NCBI GenBank assembly: GCA_903857495.1
Contig: CAIOFF010000050.1
Location: forward strand, 1-41,826
Direction of reading: 5' to 3'
DNA: 41,826 nt
Source of the DNA: an uncultured Holophagaceae bacterium
GTDB lineage: Bacteria > Acidobacteriota > Holophagae > Holophagales > Holophagaceae
The notes under the pieces are model-generated. The model was not told where the DNA came from. It saw nothing but the letters and a program-made list of their open reading frames with translations, and did not search any database. Positions 1 to 9,718 of the stretch are shown here, piece by piece (position 1 is the stretch's first letter; every line of letters starts with the position of its first letter). A program made the position numbers and the translations under genes.

Positions 1-111
1 CTGATCCAGGCCGCCAAGGCCAAGGCCCGAGGCTATCGAACCACCCACAACCTCCTCAATATCGCCTACCTCATTGCCGGCAAACTCGACTTCGCTCTGC
101 CGGCCAGGTAG
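1..111 (+). CDS. C-terminal fragment of ISL3-like transposase
   Basis: The frame is open from the first base and ends at TAG 109-111, giving the last 36 residues of a protein whose start lies outside the window. The residues (AKARGYRTTHNLLNIAYLIAGKL in part) are basic and then hydrophobic. They resemble the C-terminus of DDE transposases of the ISL3 family, judged from memory of the family. A terminal-repeat-like sequence follows seven bases later, which supports an insertion-sequence origin. Whether the rest of the transposase is intact cannot be told from this window. Confidence 0.6.
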   Translation: MIQAAKAKARGYRTTHNLLNIAYLIAGKLDFALPAR

Positions 112-117
112 TCCCTT

Positions 118-141
118 ACCCACACGATTCAGCGAGGAACC
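118..141. mobile_element. Putative right terminal inverted repeat of ISL3-like element
   Basis: The 24 bases here read, on the minus strand, GGTTCCTCGCTGAATCGTGT followed by GGGT. That form resembles ISL3-family ends as I recall them. The position directly downstream of the transposase stop is right for an IS end. The left end and any target duplication are outside the window, so the boundary is provisional. Confidence 0.5.
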
Positions 142-262
142 GTTTTTAGGCGGAGGCGGCCTGATGACCGAGGGTGCCAAGCCGCCACGCACGGGAAAGT
201 GCCTATACCTCCCCCGGCGGCGCTGGGTCTAAACTGAGAATCAGTCGCCCCAAGGAGCACCC

Positions 263-1306
263 GTGACCCTCGCCAAAGCCTATGCCGTCTCCTCCCCCAC
301 CGCCGCCCTGGCGCCCTTCCAGATCGAGCGCCGCGCCGTGGGCGCCCATGACGTGCAGATCGAGATCGCCTTCTGCGGCATCTGCCACTCGGACATCCAC
401 CAGGTCCGCGACGAGTGGGGCGGCGCCAAGTATCCGATGGTGCCGGGCCACGAGATCGTGGGCCGCGTCACCGCCGTGGGCGCGCACGTGAAGAAGTTCC
501 AGGTCGGCGATCTGGCGGGCGTGGGCTGCATGGTGGATTCCTGCCGCACCTGTCCCAGCTGCCAGCGCCAGCTGGAGCAGTTCTGCGAGAAGGGATCGGC
601 CTTCACCTACAACGGCACCGAGATGGACCGGAAGACGCCCACCTACGGCGGCTACTCCTCCAGTGTCGTGGTGGACGAGGCCTTCACCCTGAAGGTGTCG
701 CCCAAGCTCGACCTGGCCGCGGTGGCGCCGCTGCTCTGCGCGGGCATCACCACCTACTCCCCGCTGCGCCGCTTCCACACCAAGGCGGGCGACAAGGTGG
801 GCGTGGTGGGCCTCGGTGGCCTGGGCCACATGGCCGTCAAGCTCGCAGCCGCCATGGGCGCGGAAGTCACCATGCTCAGCACGTCCAACTCCAAGGAGGC
901 GGATGCCCGCAAGCTGGGGGCGCAGCACTTCGGGCTGACCTCCGACCCGGCCACCTTCAAGGCCCTGGCGGGAACGTTCGACCTGATCATCGACACCATC
1001 TCCGCGTCCCACGACTACAACAAGTATCTGGGCCTGCTCCGCCTCGAGGGCGCCATGGTGCTGCTGGGCGTGCCCCCGGAGCCCGCCCCCGTGGCCGCCG
1101 GCTCACTGATCTTCGGCCACAAGGTGCTGACGGGCTCCCTCATCGGCGGCATCGCCGAGACCCAGGAGATGCTCGACTTCTGCGCCGAGCACAACATCGT
1201 CTCCGAGATCGAGCTCATCCCCGTCCAGCAGGTCAACGAGGCCTACGACCGGATGATGAAGAACGACGTCCGCTACCGCTTCGTGCTGGACATGAAGACG
1301 CTGTAG
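263..1306 (+). CDS. Zinc-dependent NAD(P) alcohol dehydrogenase (YahK/CAD-like)
   Basis: This is a 347-residue medium-chain dehydrogenase/reductase, the usual length for the cinnamyl-alcohol-dehydrogenase/YahK group, which interconverts aldehydes and alcohols with NADP(H). Catalytic zinc ligands appear as C41 (CGICHSD) and H63 (PGHE), with a third Cys in the LLCAG segment. Structural-zinc cysteines are C94, C97, C100 and C108. The Rossmann motif GLGGLGHMAVKLAAAMG sits in the middle third. Start: GTG at 263 with AAGGAG at 252-257 gives a well-spaced ribosome site. The gene is single; the next gene is convergent with only 2 bases between the stops. The exact substrate cannot be read from the sequence. 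Confidence 0.9.
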   Translation: MTLAKAYAVSSPTAALAPFQIERRAVGAHDVQIEIAFCGICHSDIHQVRDEWGGAKYPMVPGHEIVGRVTAVGAHVKKFQVGDLAGVGCMVDSCRTCPSCQRQLEQFCEKGSAFTYNGTEMDRKTPTYGGYSSSVVVDEAFTLKVSPKLDLAAVAPLLCAGITTYSPLRRFHTKAGDKVGVVGLGGLGHMAVKLAAAMGAEVTMLSTSNSKEADARKLGAQHFGLTSDPATFKALAGTFDLIIDTISASHDYNKYLGLLRLEGAMVLLGVPPEPAPVAAGSLIFGHKVLTGSLIGGIAETQEMLDFCAEHNIVSEIELIPVQQVNEAYDRMMKNDVRYRFVLDMKTL

Positions 1307-1308
1307 GC

Positions 1309-1722
1309 TCAGACCCTGCTGCCAGAGGGAATGGCGTAGGTGCCCACGGCGTGGGCGACAGGATCTGGGTTGCCTTCGGAGTAGATCGACACTTCGCCGA
1401 TGGCCAGGGTCCGGCCCACCTTCAGGAGGGTGCAGACGCCCAAGATGTCGGCGTCCGCCGAGGGCTTGCGCAGGAAGTTGATGGTCAGGCTGGTGGTCAC
1501 GGCCAGGGGTACGATGCCGATGCGGCCGAGGATCGCCACATACAGCGCCACATCCGCCACAAAGACCATGACCGGCCCTGAGACGGTCCCGCCCGGCCGC
1601 AATTCCGCGACGCCGACGGGGTGCCGGACCGTGGCCGAGTCCTTCCCCACCGCCTCGATGGTGCACTTGTTCTGGGGGAACTCGCTGGCCAGAAAGGCGG
1701 CCAGTGCTTCTTTGGTGACCAT
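1309..1722 (-). CDS. PaaI-family hotdog thioesterase
   Basis: A 137-residue single-domain hotdog protein of the PaaI/acyl-CoA thioesterase type. The segment HPVGVAELRPGGTVSGPVMV with the helix FVADVALYVAI matches the family pattern in which a Gly-rich strand precedes the central hotdog helix. The C-terminal part (LLKVGRTLAIGEVSIY) is the typical last sheet. Family members hydrolyse acyl-CoA thioesters; the substrate is unknown. I chose ATG 1722 over a longer frame because AGGAG lies 8 bases upstream and the upstream residues do not look coding. It converges with the alcohol dehydrogenase. Confidence 0.8.
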   Translation of the reverse strand: MVTKEALAAFLASEFPQNKCTIEAVGKDSATVRHPVGVAELRPGGTVSGPVMVFVADVALYVAILGRIGIVPLAVTTSLTINFLRKPSADADILGVCTLLKVGRTLAIGEVSIYSEGNPDPVAHAVGTYAIPSGSRV

Positions 1723-2044
1723 GGGTGAGCTCCTGAGGGGGCGATGTTGCGTCGGGGCTGAAGGGGCGGGTGGGGTTCCTGAGAGTCTGCCCTGAAGGCC
1801 CGGCACCCTGCACGGAGATGTTCAGCGCTGCCCTCATCCCTGGGGCCACTGGGTCCGTGGTCCCTGTCACCGGGACGCGAAAGGCCCGGTCCAGGAGGTG
1901 GTGTTGTTGATTTAATAAATGATATATTCATAGAATCTTCATACATTATAAATAAATAAAATGTAAAAAAACGGCTAGAAATATCTTCAGGCGACGGTAC
2001 ACTCTGGGCGGTTCCACCCCGGAGGCGCTGGAGAAGGAGGCCTC
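1723..2044. promoter_or_regulatory. Intergenic region with AT-rich island between divergent genes
   Basis: This 322-base gap lies between the minus-strand thioesterase and the plus-strand kinase. About 1905-1990 is markedly AT-rich in a GC-rich genome and holds several -10-like hexamers (TATATT at 1923, TAGAAT at 1931, TATAAA near 1948). A possible pair is TTGATT 1907-1912 with TAGAAT 1931-1936, 18 bases apart. I see no gene here. The island most likely carries divergent promoters, but I cannot assign a start site. Confidence 0.4.
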
Positions 2045-4570
2045 ATGACTGTCGACCTCGGCAGCGCCATCGGTCCCTACCGGATCCTGGGCCACTTGGG
2101 CGTTGGGGGGATGGGCGAGGTCTACCGGGCCTGGGATCCCAAGCTGGGCCGGGAGGTCGCCATCAAGGTGATCCCGGAGACGCTCGCCGGAGACCCGGTC
2201 CGGCTCGAGCGGTTCGAGCGGGAGTCCCGCACCCTGGCGGTCCTGTCCCACCCCAACATTGTGCAGGTCTTCGACGCGGGCGAGCAGGCGGGGCAGCCCT
2301 ACCTGGTGATGGAGCTGGTGGAAGGGGAGACCCTGCGGGAGCGCCTGGCGCGGGGTCCCATTCCCTGGCGCCAGGCCGCAGAACTGGCTGCGGACACCGC
2401 CGAGGGGCTGGCGGCCGCCCACCGCAAGGGTTTCGTGCACCGGGACCTCAAGCCCGAGAACCTGATGGTCACGGTGCATGACCACGTGAAGATTCTGGAC
2501 TTCGGGCTGGCCTCCCTGCGGGTGGAGACCCCCGTGCCGGTGCCTACGGACTGTTCCAGCGGCGTCACGGAAGCGGGCACCGTCATGGGCACGGCGGACT
2601 ACATGAGCCCGGAGCAGCTGGAGGGGCGGGACGTGGGCGCCGGGAGCGACGTGTTCAGCCTGGGCATCATCCTGTTCGAGATGGTCACGGGCTCCCACCC
2701 CTTCCACCGGGACACGCCCGCCGGGACTCATGCTGCGATCCTGGATGGCTGGCCTGCCGCCGCTGCGGGGGGAGCAGGGCTGCTCCCCCCGGCTCTGGGC
2801 AGCATCCTGCGGGTCTGCCTGGCCCGGGAGCCCGCCCTGCGCTTCCCCTCGGCCCGGGACCTGACCCTGGTGCTGCGCTACACCGCCTGGCGAGCGGCGG
2901 AGGAGCGCCCGGTCTGGAACCTGCCGACCCGGGTGCTGAAGCGCCTGCCCACCTCGGTCTTCGGGGTGTCTCTGGCCCTCCTGGCTGCGGGTGGCGGCCT
3001 GCTCTCCTGGCAGCGGAGGGGAGTAGCGCCCCCACCGCCCGCAGCGGCCGTGGCGCCGGGGCGCCCCAGCGTCCTGGCGCTGCCCACCCGGGTGCTGGGG
3101 GCCGGGAGCGAGGCCTACCTGACCGATGCGGTCCCGACCACCCTCTCCACCCTGCTGGCCGGCGTTGAGGGGATCGAGACCAAGGCGCCTCCCTCCAGCG
3201 TGGAGGTGGACAAGTGGCAGGGGGATCTGGCCCAGATCACCGAGGCCTACCGCACCGATCACCTGGTGGTGACCACCATCTCCAAGCAGGGCCGCCTCTT
3301 GGTGCTGAATGTCCAGCTGGTGGACACGCGGACCTGGAAGGTGCGCTGGGGGCACCAGTACGAGGGCCCCCCATCCGCCTACAACACCTTCGTGCGGCAG
3401 GCGGCGGAAGCCGTCGCCCGGACCCTGACGCGTGAGGAAGGCGGCAGTCGGATGCCCACCGCGTCCCGCACCAGCTCCGAGGTGGAGCTCGCCATGGGGG
3501 AGGGCCGGCACTTCCTTTACCGCTACCGGGCGTCCTACCGCGATGAGGACTTCGACGTCGCCAAGGGCGCCTTTGAGCGTGCGCTGCAGCTAGATGGCCG
3601 CCACGCGGAGGCCGCCGCGGAGCTGGCGTCGCTCCATGGCTGGCATTCCTTCGAGCATGGCGACAGCCAGGCTGGCAGGGATGGGCGCCGCCTGGCGGAG
3701 AGCTGGGCGCGCCGGGCCCTGGAGCTCGATCCCGCCTGCGGTCTGGCCTGGAGCTCGCTGGCCATCGCGGCGGTCCACGGGCGCCGGGAGGATACGGAGC
3801 TTGCGGCTGCGTATGCAGTGAAGGGTGTCTGTCTGGCGCCGGGGAAGGCTCAGGTCCACATCGCCCTGGGCTCGGTCCTGTCGGGGCCGGGCTCCGTGGG
3901 CCTCTTCATCGCCGGGGGACGACGCTCCATGGAGCTGGACCCCCTGGACCTCTGGGGCCCGGGCTTTGTGGCCCTGGGCCTGGCCTGGCTCGGGCGGGCC
4001 GAGGAAGGCCTGCCCCTGGTGCAGCGGGCCCTCTTGCGCGATCCAGGACACGTCTTCCTCAACCGGGTCGTGCGGGTCTATGGCCTGATCCGCCTGGGCC
4101 GCCTGGAAGAGGCCGAGCGGATCCTGGCACAGTCCCCGCGGCCCGTCATGCCGGAGGTCCGGTTCTGGCTGGCCGCCAACCGGGGGCAGAGCAAGGAGGC
4201 CAGGACCCTCGCGGCACCCCTCCTGGCGGAATGGCTGGGACCCCGGATGCGGGCCATCGACATCAGCAACGCCGTGATCTACAACGCCCCCTTCCTGGTG
4301 CGGGTGGGGCTCAAGGATGACGCCATCCGCCTGCTGCAGCGGAGCCTCGACATGGGCTCCCCCCCGCCGCTGGACTGGCTGCTGGCGGACCCGGATCTGC
4401 AGGGCCTGCGGCGAGATCCCCGCTTTGCCCCGATCCTGAAGGCCACCCAGGACGGCGCGGCCATGGTGGTCCGGCAGCTCGACCAGGGCCGAACCCGAGG
4501 GGAGCTGCCGGAGTATCTCGCCGAGCCCCTGGAAGCGCTGCGGGCCCTGCTGGCGAATCCGGGAAAATAG
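2045..4570 (+). CDS. Membrane Ser/Thr protein kinase with TolB-N-like and TPR domains
   Basis: An 841-residue Pkn2-type kinase. The N-terminal kinase domain (about 11-285) has an intact glycine loop (GVGGMGEVY, 19-27), ATP lysine K41, catalytic HRDLKPEN (132-139), metal-binding DFG (152-154) and the SPE form of the APE motif (188-190), so it should be active. A hydrophobic segment at about 305-322 is a likely transmembrane helix. Outside it, about 340-470 resembles the TolB-N/FlgO-like domain common in CadC-like regulators, and about 500-800 is TPR-like helical repeat. Start ATG 2045 follows GGAGAAGGAGG. The winged-helix regulator at 5453 carries a similar extracytoplasmic domain, which suggests a related signalling theme. 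The ligand is unknown. Confidence 0.88.
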   Translation: MTVDLGSAIGPYRILGHLGVGGMGEVYRAWDPKLGREVAIKVIPETLAGDPVRLERFERESRTLAVLSHPNIVQVFDAGEQAGQPYLVMELVEGETLRERLARGPIPWRQAAELAADTAEGLAAAHRKGFVHRDLKPENLMVTVHDHVKILDFGLASLRVETPVPVPTDCSSGVTEAGTVMGTADYMSPEQLEGRDVGAGSDVFSLGIILFEMVTGSHPFHRDTPAGTHAAILDGWPAAAAGGAGLLPPALGSILRVCLAREPALRFPSARDLTLVLRYTAWRAAEERPVWNLPTRVLKRLPTSVFGVSLALLAAGGGLLSWQRRGVAPPPPAAAVAPGRPSVLALPTRVLGAGSEAYLTDAVPTTLSTLLAGVEGIETKAPPSSVEVDKWQGDLAQITEAYRTDHLVVTTISKQGRLLVLNVQLVDTRTWKVRWGHQYEGPPSAYNTFVRQAAEAVARTLTREEGGSRMPTASRTSSEVELAMGEGRHFLYRYRASYRDEDFDVAKGAFERALQLDGRHAEAAAELASLHGWHSFEHGDSQAGRDGRRLAESWARRALELDPACGLAWSSLAIAAVHGRREDTELAAAYAVKGVCLAPGKAQVHIALGSVLSGPGSVGLFIAGGRRSMELDPLDLWGPGFVALGLAWLGRAEEGLPLVQRALLRDPGHVFLNRVVRVYGLIRLGRLEEAERILAQSPRPVMPEVRFWLAANRGQSKEARTLAAPLLAEWLGPRMRAIDISNAVIYNAPFLVRVGLKDDAIRLLQRSLDMGSPPPLDWLLADPDLQGLRRDPRFAPILKATQDGAAMVVRQLDQGRTRGELPEYLAEPLEALRALLANPGK

Positions 4571-4580
4571 GGCGAAAACA

Positions 4581-4608
4581 AAGCGCCCCGCCGATCGGCG
4601 GGGCGCTT
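4581..4608. terminator. Hairpin terminator between convergent genes
   Basis: A perfect palindrome with 12-bp arms (AAGCGCCCCGCC) and a GATC centre lies just after the kinase stop. On the minus strand the stem is followed by TGTTTTC, so it best serves the gene ending at 4625; it may act on both strands. Confidence 0.75.
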
Positions 4609-4624
4609 ACCGAGGTGGACGAAC

Positions 4625-5182
4625 CTAGTTCCGGGGGATCCAGGTGAGGTTGGAAGGCCCCTTCGGCGTCTCCCACGGTGCGCGGGTGATCTCCACGGGG
4701 CCGACGGTGCCGAGGATGGAGGGGTCGAGCAGCTTGGGGTTGATCGCCAGCTCCCAGTTGGTGCCGGCGCCCAGGGCGAAGGCACAGCCGTTCTTCAGGG
4801 CCGCCGAGGTGGTTCCGAAGGCCGGAATGTTGCTGCGCTGGACCTGGTTCACCAGGACAGTCGCGTGGAAGGAACCATCCCGGATCAGGGGGTCATGCGG
4901 CAGCAGGGCCATCAGCTCCACGCCACGCATGACCATCACGGACGCGGCGCCGCCCACATGGGCGGGGTGGCGGACATCTACCACGGTGAGCGTGGTCCCA
5001 TCGGGAAGCGCCCGCTGCAAGTCGGCCACATCCTTCTGACTGTAGCGGGTATCGCAGGCGACGCCGAAGTGCGTACGGCCCTGGTAGATCTGGTTCGCGG
5101 CCTTCACGGCGGGACCGAAGTCCTCGGCGGCGAGGGTCAGGGTGCAGGCTGCCAAGGCGAGGGCGGTGAGGATACGACTCAT
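4625..5182 (-). CDS. Secreted protein of unknown function
   Basis: A 185-residue protein that I do not recognise. It begins with a clear signal peptide (MSRILTALALAACTLTLAA), so the mature protein is probably periplasmic. The rest looks like a compact alpha/beta domain with no metal or catalytic motif I can name; one stretch (DVRHPAHVGGAASVMVMRGV) is glycine- and valine-rich. Start ATG 5182 has GGAGG 7 bases upstream and puts the signal peptide at the N-terminus; a longer frame exists but its extra residues look non-coding. It is divergent from a winged-helix membrane regulator across an AT-rich spacer, which could mean that regulator controls it. The function is open. Confidence 0.7.
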   Translation of the reverse strand: MSRILTALALAACTLTLAAEDFGPAVKAANQIYQGRTHFGVACDTRYSQKDVADLQRALPDGTTLTVVDVRHPAHVGGAASVMVMRGVELMALLPHDPLIRDGSFHATVLVNQVQRSNIPAFGTTSAALKNGCAFALGAGTNWELAINPKLLDPSILGTVGPVEITRAPWETPKGPSNLTWIPRN

Positions 5183-5452
5183 GGAACACCTCCAACAAAA
5201 GGGACCCGGCGGGTCCAGTGGTTGCCGAGCCGAAAGCTGCGGCAGGGAAAAGGTCTGCCGGACGACCTCTCCGGGCCATGAGGGGTGTCTAACGGGTTTG
5301 TTGAGTAAAAATTTTGAAGATGGCAATAAAACAATTATTTTTTCTTGCTGACTCGTTTAGCCGAATGGCCACTTGTTAGGGATTCGTTAGGTCCAGGCCT
5401 TGAGAGATGACCCCGTGGTCCCCATACTTCCTTCGCTCCCCTGAGGCATGCC
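5183..5452. promoter_or_regulatory. Divergent promoter region, AT-rich core
   Basis: This spacer separates the secreted protein from the membrane regulator. Bases about 5303-5350 are strongly AT-rich, with A and T runs on both strands, unlike the surrounding sequence. This is the expected place for two divergent promoters and for regulator binding. No clear operator palindrome was found and no gene fits. Confidence 0.4.
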
Positions 5453-6337
5453 ATGAGCCGACTAGCCTTTGGCGGATTTGAGCTGGATCCCACCTCCGGC
5501 GAGCTCTGGAAGGGGGGGGAGCGGGTGCCGCTCCAGGACCAGCCTCTGCGGCTGCTGCTCTGCCTCCTGGAGCGACCCGGCCAGCTGGTGGGTCGGGAGG
5601 AACTGCAGAAGCGGGTCTGGCCGGGGGACATCCATGTGGGCTTTGACGATGGCCTCAATGCCGCAGCGTGGCGGTTGCGCCAGGCTCTGGGGGAGTCTTC
5701 GGAGCAGCCCCGCTACATCGAGACCGTGCCCCGGAAGGGCTACCGGTTCATGGCCGAGGTAACGCCCCTCCCCGGCCGCCCCCCTCAGCCCCAGGTCTCG
5801 TTTCCCCTGCCCGTGTTCCGGCCCCTCTCCGGTGTCCTTCCGCTCCCACCGGCGGTGGCCCTCGGCCGCCGCCGGTGGGTGCCCTGGGTGACGTCCCTCA
5901 CGGTGATGGCCCTCCTCGGCGTGCTGGCGACCCGAGTCCTCGCCACGCGCCCCCCAGTGCCGGTGGTGGCTGTCTCTCCGTTGCGCAATGAGACCGGGGA
6001 CCCCGCCGTCGACTACTTCGCGGCGGCCCTGACCCGCCAGGTGGAGCAGGATCTGGCCGCCGTCAAGGGAGTGACGCTCCTGCCTCCGGAGCGGCTCCAC
6101 CGGCCTGGCGGCGGGGATGGCTCCCAGCCCAGGGCAGATCGGGTGCTCACCTGGGGGCTCGCCCGGGAGGGAACGTTCTATCTGCTCTCCCTGAGACTGG
6201 CCGACGCTCGAGGCCAGCCACCGAGGGAGCAGCTCCTGGAACTCAGTCCCGAGGCGCTGCGTGAGGTTCACCACCAGGTGACGGCCTTTGTCGTGGGGCA
6301 GACCCAGCCCAGTTCCCCAGGGCCCAAGGCCCGGTGA
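5453..6337 (+). CDS. Membrane-anchored winged-helix regulator (CadC/ToxR-like)
   Basis: A 294-residue one-component transmembrane regulator. Residues about 3-103 form an OmpR/PhoB-type winged helix; conserved pieces are the R-LLLCLLERPGQLV-REEL helices and IETVPRKGYRF, the recognition-wing signature. A transmembrane helix follows at about 143-163. The C-terminal domain starts VVAVSPLRNETGDPAVDYFA, which matches the TolB-N-like sensor domain usual in CadC-like proteins. DNA binding would be cytoplasmic and sensing periplasmic. There is no receiver domain, so it needs no phosphorelay. It is divergent from the secreted unknown at 4625, which is its most likely neighbouring target (inference). 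The ribosome site before ATG 5453 is weak (GAGG). Confidence 0.85.
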   Translation: MSRLAFGGFELDPTSGELWKGGERVPLQDQPLRLLLCLLERPGQLVGREELQKRVWPGDIHVGFDDGLNAAAWRLRQALGESSEQPRYIETVPRKGYRFMAEVTPLPGRPPQPQVSFPLPVFRPLSGVLPLPPAVALGRRRWVPWVTSLTVMALLGVLATRVLATRPPVPVVAVSPLRNETGDPAVDYFAAALTRQVEQDLAAVKGVTLLPPERLHRPGGGDGSQPRADRVLTWGLAREGTFYLLSLRLADARGQPPREQLLELSPEALREVHHQVTAFVVGQTQPSSPGPKAR

Positions 6338-6367
6338 GCAGACGGACGCTGGCGCTCGGAGGGGGCC

Positions 6368-7660
6368 TCAGCCCCAGACTTTCCGGCCCCCGACCCAGGT
6401 GCTCAGCACCTTGCCCGGCAGGCTCCAGCCCTTGAACGGGGTGTTGTAGGAGCGGGATTGGATGAAGGCACGGTCCACCTGCACCCGGCCTTCGGGATCG
6501 AAGAGGACGAAGTCCGCCGGGGCGCCGGGCTTGAGGCTGCCGAGTCCCTTGCGGTCTAGGTGGAAGGCCTTGGCGGGGCCGCTGGTGAGCAGGGCGATGG
6601 CCCGGGGCAGGGAGAGGACGCCGCGGTTCACCAGGACCTCGATGGCCAGGGGCAGGGCGGTCTCCAGGCCGATGACGCCGAAGGCGGCCACGGGCAGCTC
6701 CACTTCCTTGTCATCCCAGCCGTGGGGGGCATGGTCCGTGGCGATGGCGTCCACGGTGCCATCCGCCAGGGCCTCCAGGATCGCCTGGATGTCGCTCTCG
6801 GTGCGCAGGGGCGGGTTCATCTTGAAGTCGGCGTCGAACTTCATCAGCTCCTTGTCCGACAGCGCGAAGTGGTGCGGCGTCACCTCGCAGGTGACGTTCA
6901 GGCCCCGGGCCTTGGCCTCCCGGACCATGCGGAGCGAGCCCCGGGTGCTGAGGTGGGCCAGGTGCAGGTGGCCGCCCGTGTGTTCCGCCAGCACGATGTC
7001 CCGGGCCACCATGGCCTCCTCGGCCGCGGCCGGAATGCCCAGGCACCCCAGGGAGGCGCTGACGGCGCCTTCGTGCATGTAGCCCTTGCCGGCCAGGTCC
7101 CGGTCCTCCTCGTGGGCCACCACGGGCACCTCGAGCCAGCGGGTGTATTCCAGCGCCCGGCGCATGAGGGCCGAGTTGGAGATGGGCAGGCCGTCATCCG
7201 AGAAGGCCACGCAGCCCGCGGCCTTGAGGGTGCCCATGTCCGCCAGCTCCTCGCCCTTCATCTCGCGGCTCACGGTCCCGATGGGGAAGTAGCGGCAGAG
7301 CCCGGCCTTGGCAGCGCGATCCAGCATCAGCTCCGTGATGGCGACGGTGTCGTTCACGGGCTTGGTGTTGGCCATGGCGCACACGGAGCTGAACCCGCCG
7401 GCCACCGCGGCCCGACTGCCCGTCTCGATGCACTCCTTGCGGGTCTGACCCGGCTCGCGGAAGTGCACGTGCAGATCGATGAAGCCCGGCGTCAGAACCG
7501 CCCCGCCGCCGTCCAGGACTTCGGCCTCCTCGGCCCGTGGGTGGGATGCGGCCCCGGCACCGATGGCGGCCACCGCCCCGTCCGCCACCAGCAGTGAGCC
7601 CGGCCCATCGAGACCCTGCGCAGGATCGATCAGGCGGACATTCTTCACGAGGAGGGACAT
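6368..7660 (-). CDS. pyrC: Dihydroorotase
   Basis: A 430-residue class I-type dihydroorotase, which cyclises carbamoyl-aspartate to dihydroorotate in pyrimidine synthesis. Visible family signatures are DLHVHFREPGQTRKE (62-76) with the metal ligands H64 and H66 and substrate-binding R68, the AMANTKP segment (95-101), and the C-terminal DHAPH motif bearing the catalytic Asp. Start ATG 7660 is preceded by AGGAG at 5 bases; a longer frame to 7729 runs into repeat-like sequence and is rejected. Length is normal. It lies downstream, on the same strand, of guaB and of the repeat-bounded GxxExxY gene, so a purine and a pyrimidine gene are separated by that insert. Confidence 0.93.
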   Translation of the reverse strand: MSLLVKNVRLIDPAQGLDGPGSLLVADGAVAAIGAGAASHPRAEEAEVLDGGGAVLTPGFIDLHVHFREPGQTRKECIETGSRAAVAGGFSSVCAMANTKPVNDTVAITELMLDRAAKAGLCRYFPIGTVSREMKGEELADMGTLKAAGCVAFSDDGLPISNSALMRRALEYTRWLEVPVVAHEEDRDLAGKGYMHEGAVSASLGCLGIPAAAEEAMVARDIVLAEHTGGHLHLAHLSTRGSLRMVREAKARGLNVTCEVTPHHFALSDKELMKFDADFKMNPPLRTESDIQAILEALADGTVDAIATDHAPHGWDDKEVELPVAAFGVIGLETALPLAIEVLVNRGVLSLPRAIALLTSGPAKAFHLDRKGLGSLKPGAPADFVLFDPEGRVQVDRAFIQSRSYNTPFKGWSLPGKVLSTWVGGRKVWG

Positions 7661-7715
7661 GGGGACTCCTGGCAATAGATCACGAACGAGTCTACCTGCT
7701 TCAAAGGCAGAAGAA

Positions 7716-7755
7716 GAACACCGATGCACTCCGATAACTGCTGATGAACGCCGAA
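7716..7755 (+). repeat. Left 40-bp inverted repeat of GxxExxY module 1
   Basis: This 40-base block, starting GAACACCGATG and ending AACGCCGAA, matches the reverse complement of 8156-8195 at 36 of 40 positions, including a 15-base perfect core (CCGATAACTGCTGAT). It lies 56 bases before the pyrC start and brackets the GxxExxY gene with its partner. Confidence 0.85.
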
Positions 7756-7774
7756 AAATGGGACGGGTGGAGGG

Positions 7775-8146
7775 CTAACGGGAAAGCCGCTTGATCTGAG
7801 GTCTGGTTGTGCCGAAGTTGATCAGGAGGCAGGTCGGCAGATGGGTGGCCTTGAGGTAGTTAAGACACTGGGCCGAGTGGACCTCTTCCAGTGCCTTGCA
7901 GGCCTTTAGCTCGATTAGCAGGCGACCCTCGACGATCAGGTCTGCGACATAGGTGCCGATGACCTGACCTCCGTAGTTCACGGAGATGGGGGCCTGCTGC
8001 TGGAAATCAAGACCCACTTCATTGAGTTCCAAGGCCAAGGCGTTCTCATAGACCTTTTCCAGGAAACCTGAACCGAGGGTGTTGGAGATCTTGTAAACCA
8101 GTCGAATCACAACCTCCGTCAGGGGGTCGTGATCAGCGCGAGGCAT
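7775..8146 (-). CDS. GxxExxY protein (PD-(D/E)XK-like family)
   Basis: A 123-residue protein of the GxxExxY family. The name-giving motif is G-SGFLEKVYENAL (residues about 25-38). A downstream block has DLIVEGRLLIELKA, where D, E and K fall as in a PD-(D/E)XK nuclease fold, then QCLNYLKAT and GLLINFG-type (LLINFGTT) ending. The biochemical role of the family is not established; nuclease activity is an inference from the motif. ATG 8146 directly follows GGGAAGG, which is closer than ideal. The gene sits alone inside a 40-bp inverted-repeat pair between guaB and pyrC and is colinear with both. A second family member is at 26937. Confidence 0.85.
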   Translation of the reverse strand: MPRADHDPLTEVVIRLVYKISNTLGSGFLEKVYENALALELNEVGLDFQQQAPISVNYGGQVIGTYVADLIVEGRLLIELKACKALEEVHSAQCLNYLKATHLPTCLLINFGTTRPQIKRLSR

Positions 8147-8155
8147 CCTTCCCTG

Positions 8156-8195
8156 TTCGGTGTTTATCAGCAGTTATCGGTGTTCATCGGTGTTC
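8156..8195 (-). repeat. Right 40-bp inverted repeat of GxxExxY module 1
   Basis: Its reverse complement matches 7716-7755 at 36 of 40 positions. The block itself contains a partial internal repetition (TTATCGGTGTTCATCGGTGT). It ends 11 bases before the last base of guaB, so the module fills nearly the whole guaB-pyrC gap. Confidence 0.85.
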
Positions 8196-8206
8196 CAGTT
8201 CTTGCC

Positions 8207-9667
<1,461 letters not shown>

Positions 9668-9718
9668 GGTTAGCCCTTTTTCGGACCCGCAGCCTGCGGG
9701 ACCTTGCATGCCATGGTC

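Noticed and set aside
1946-3511. A 521-codon minus-strand frame opposite the kinase
   Set aside because: No recognisable domain, and it begins in the AT-rich intergenic island. The plus-strand kinase motifs are complete.
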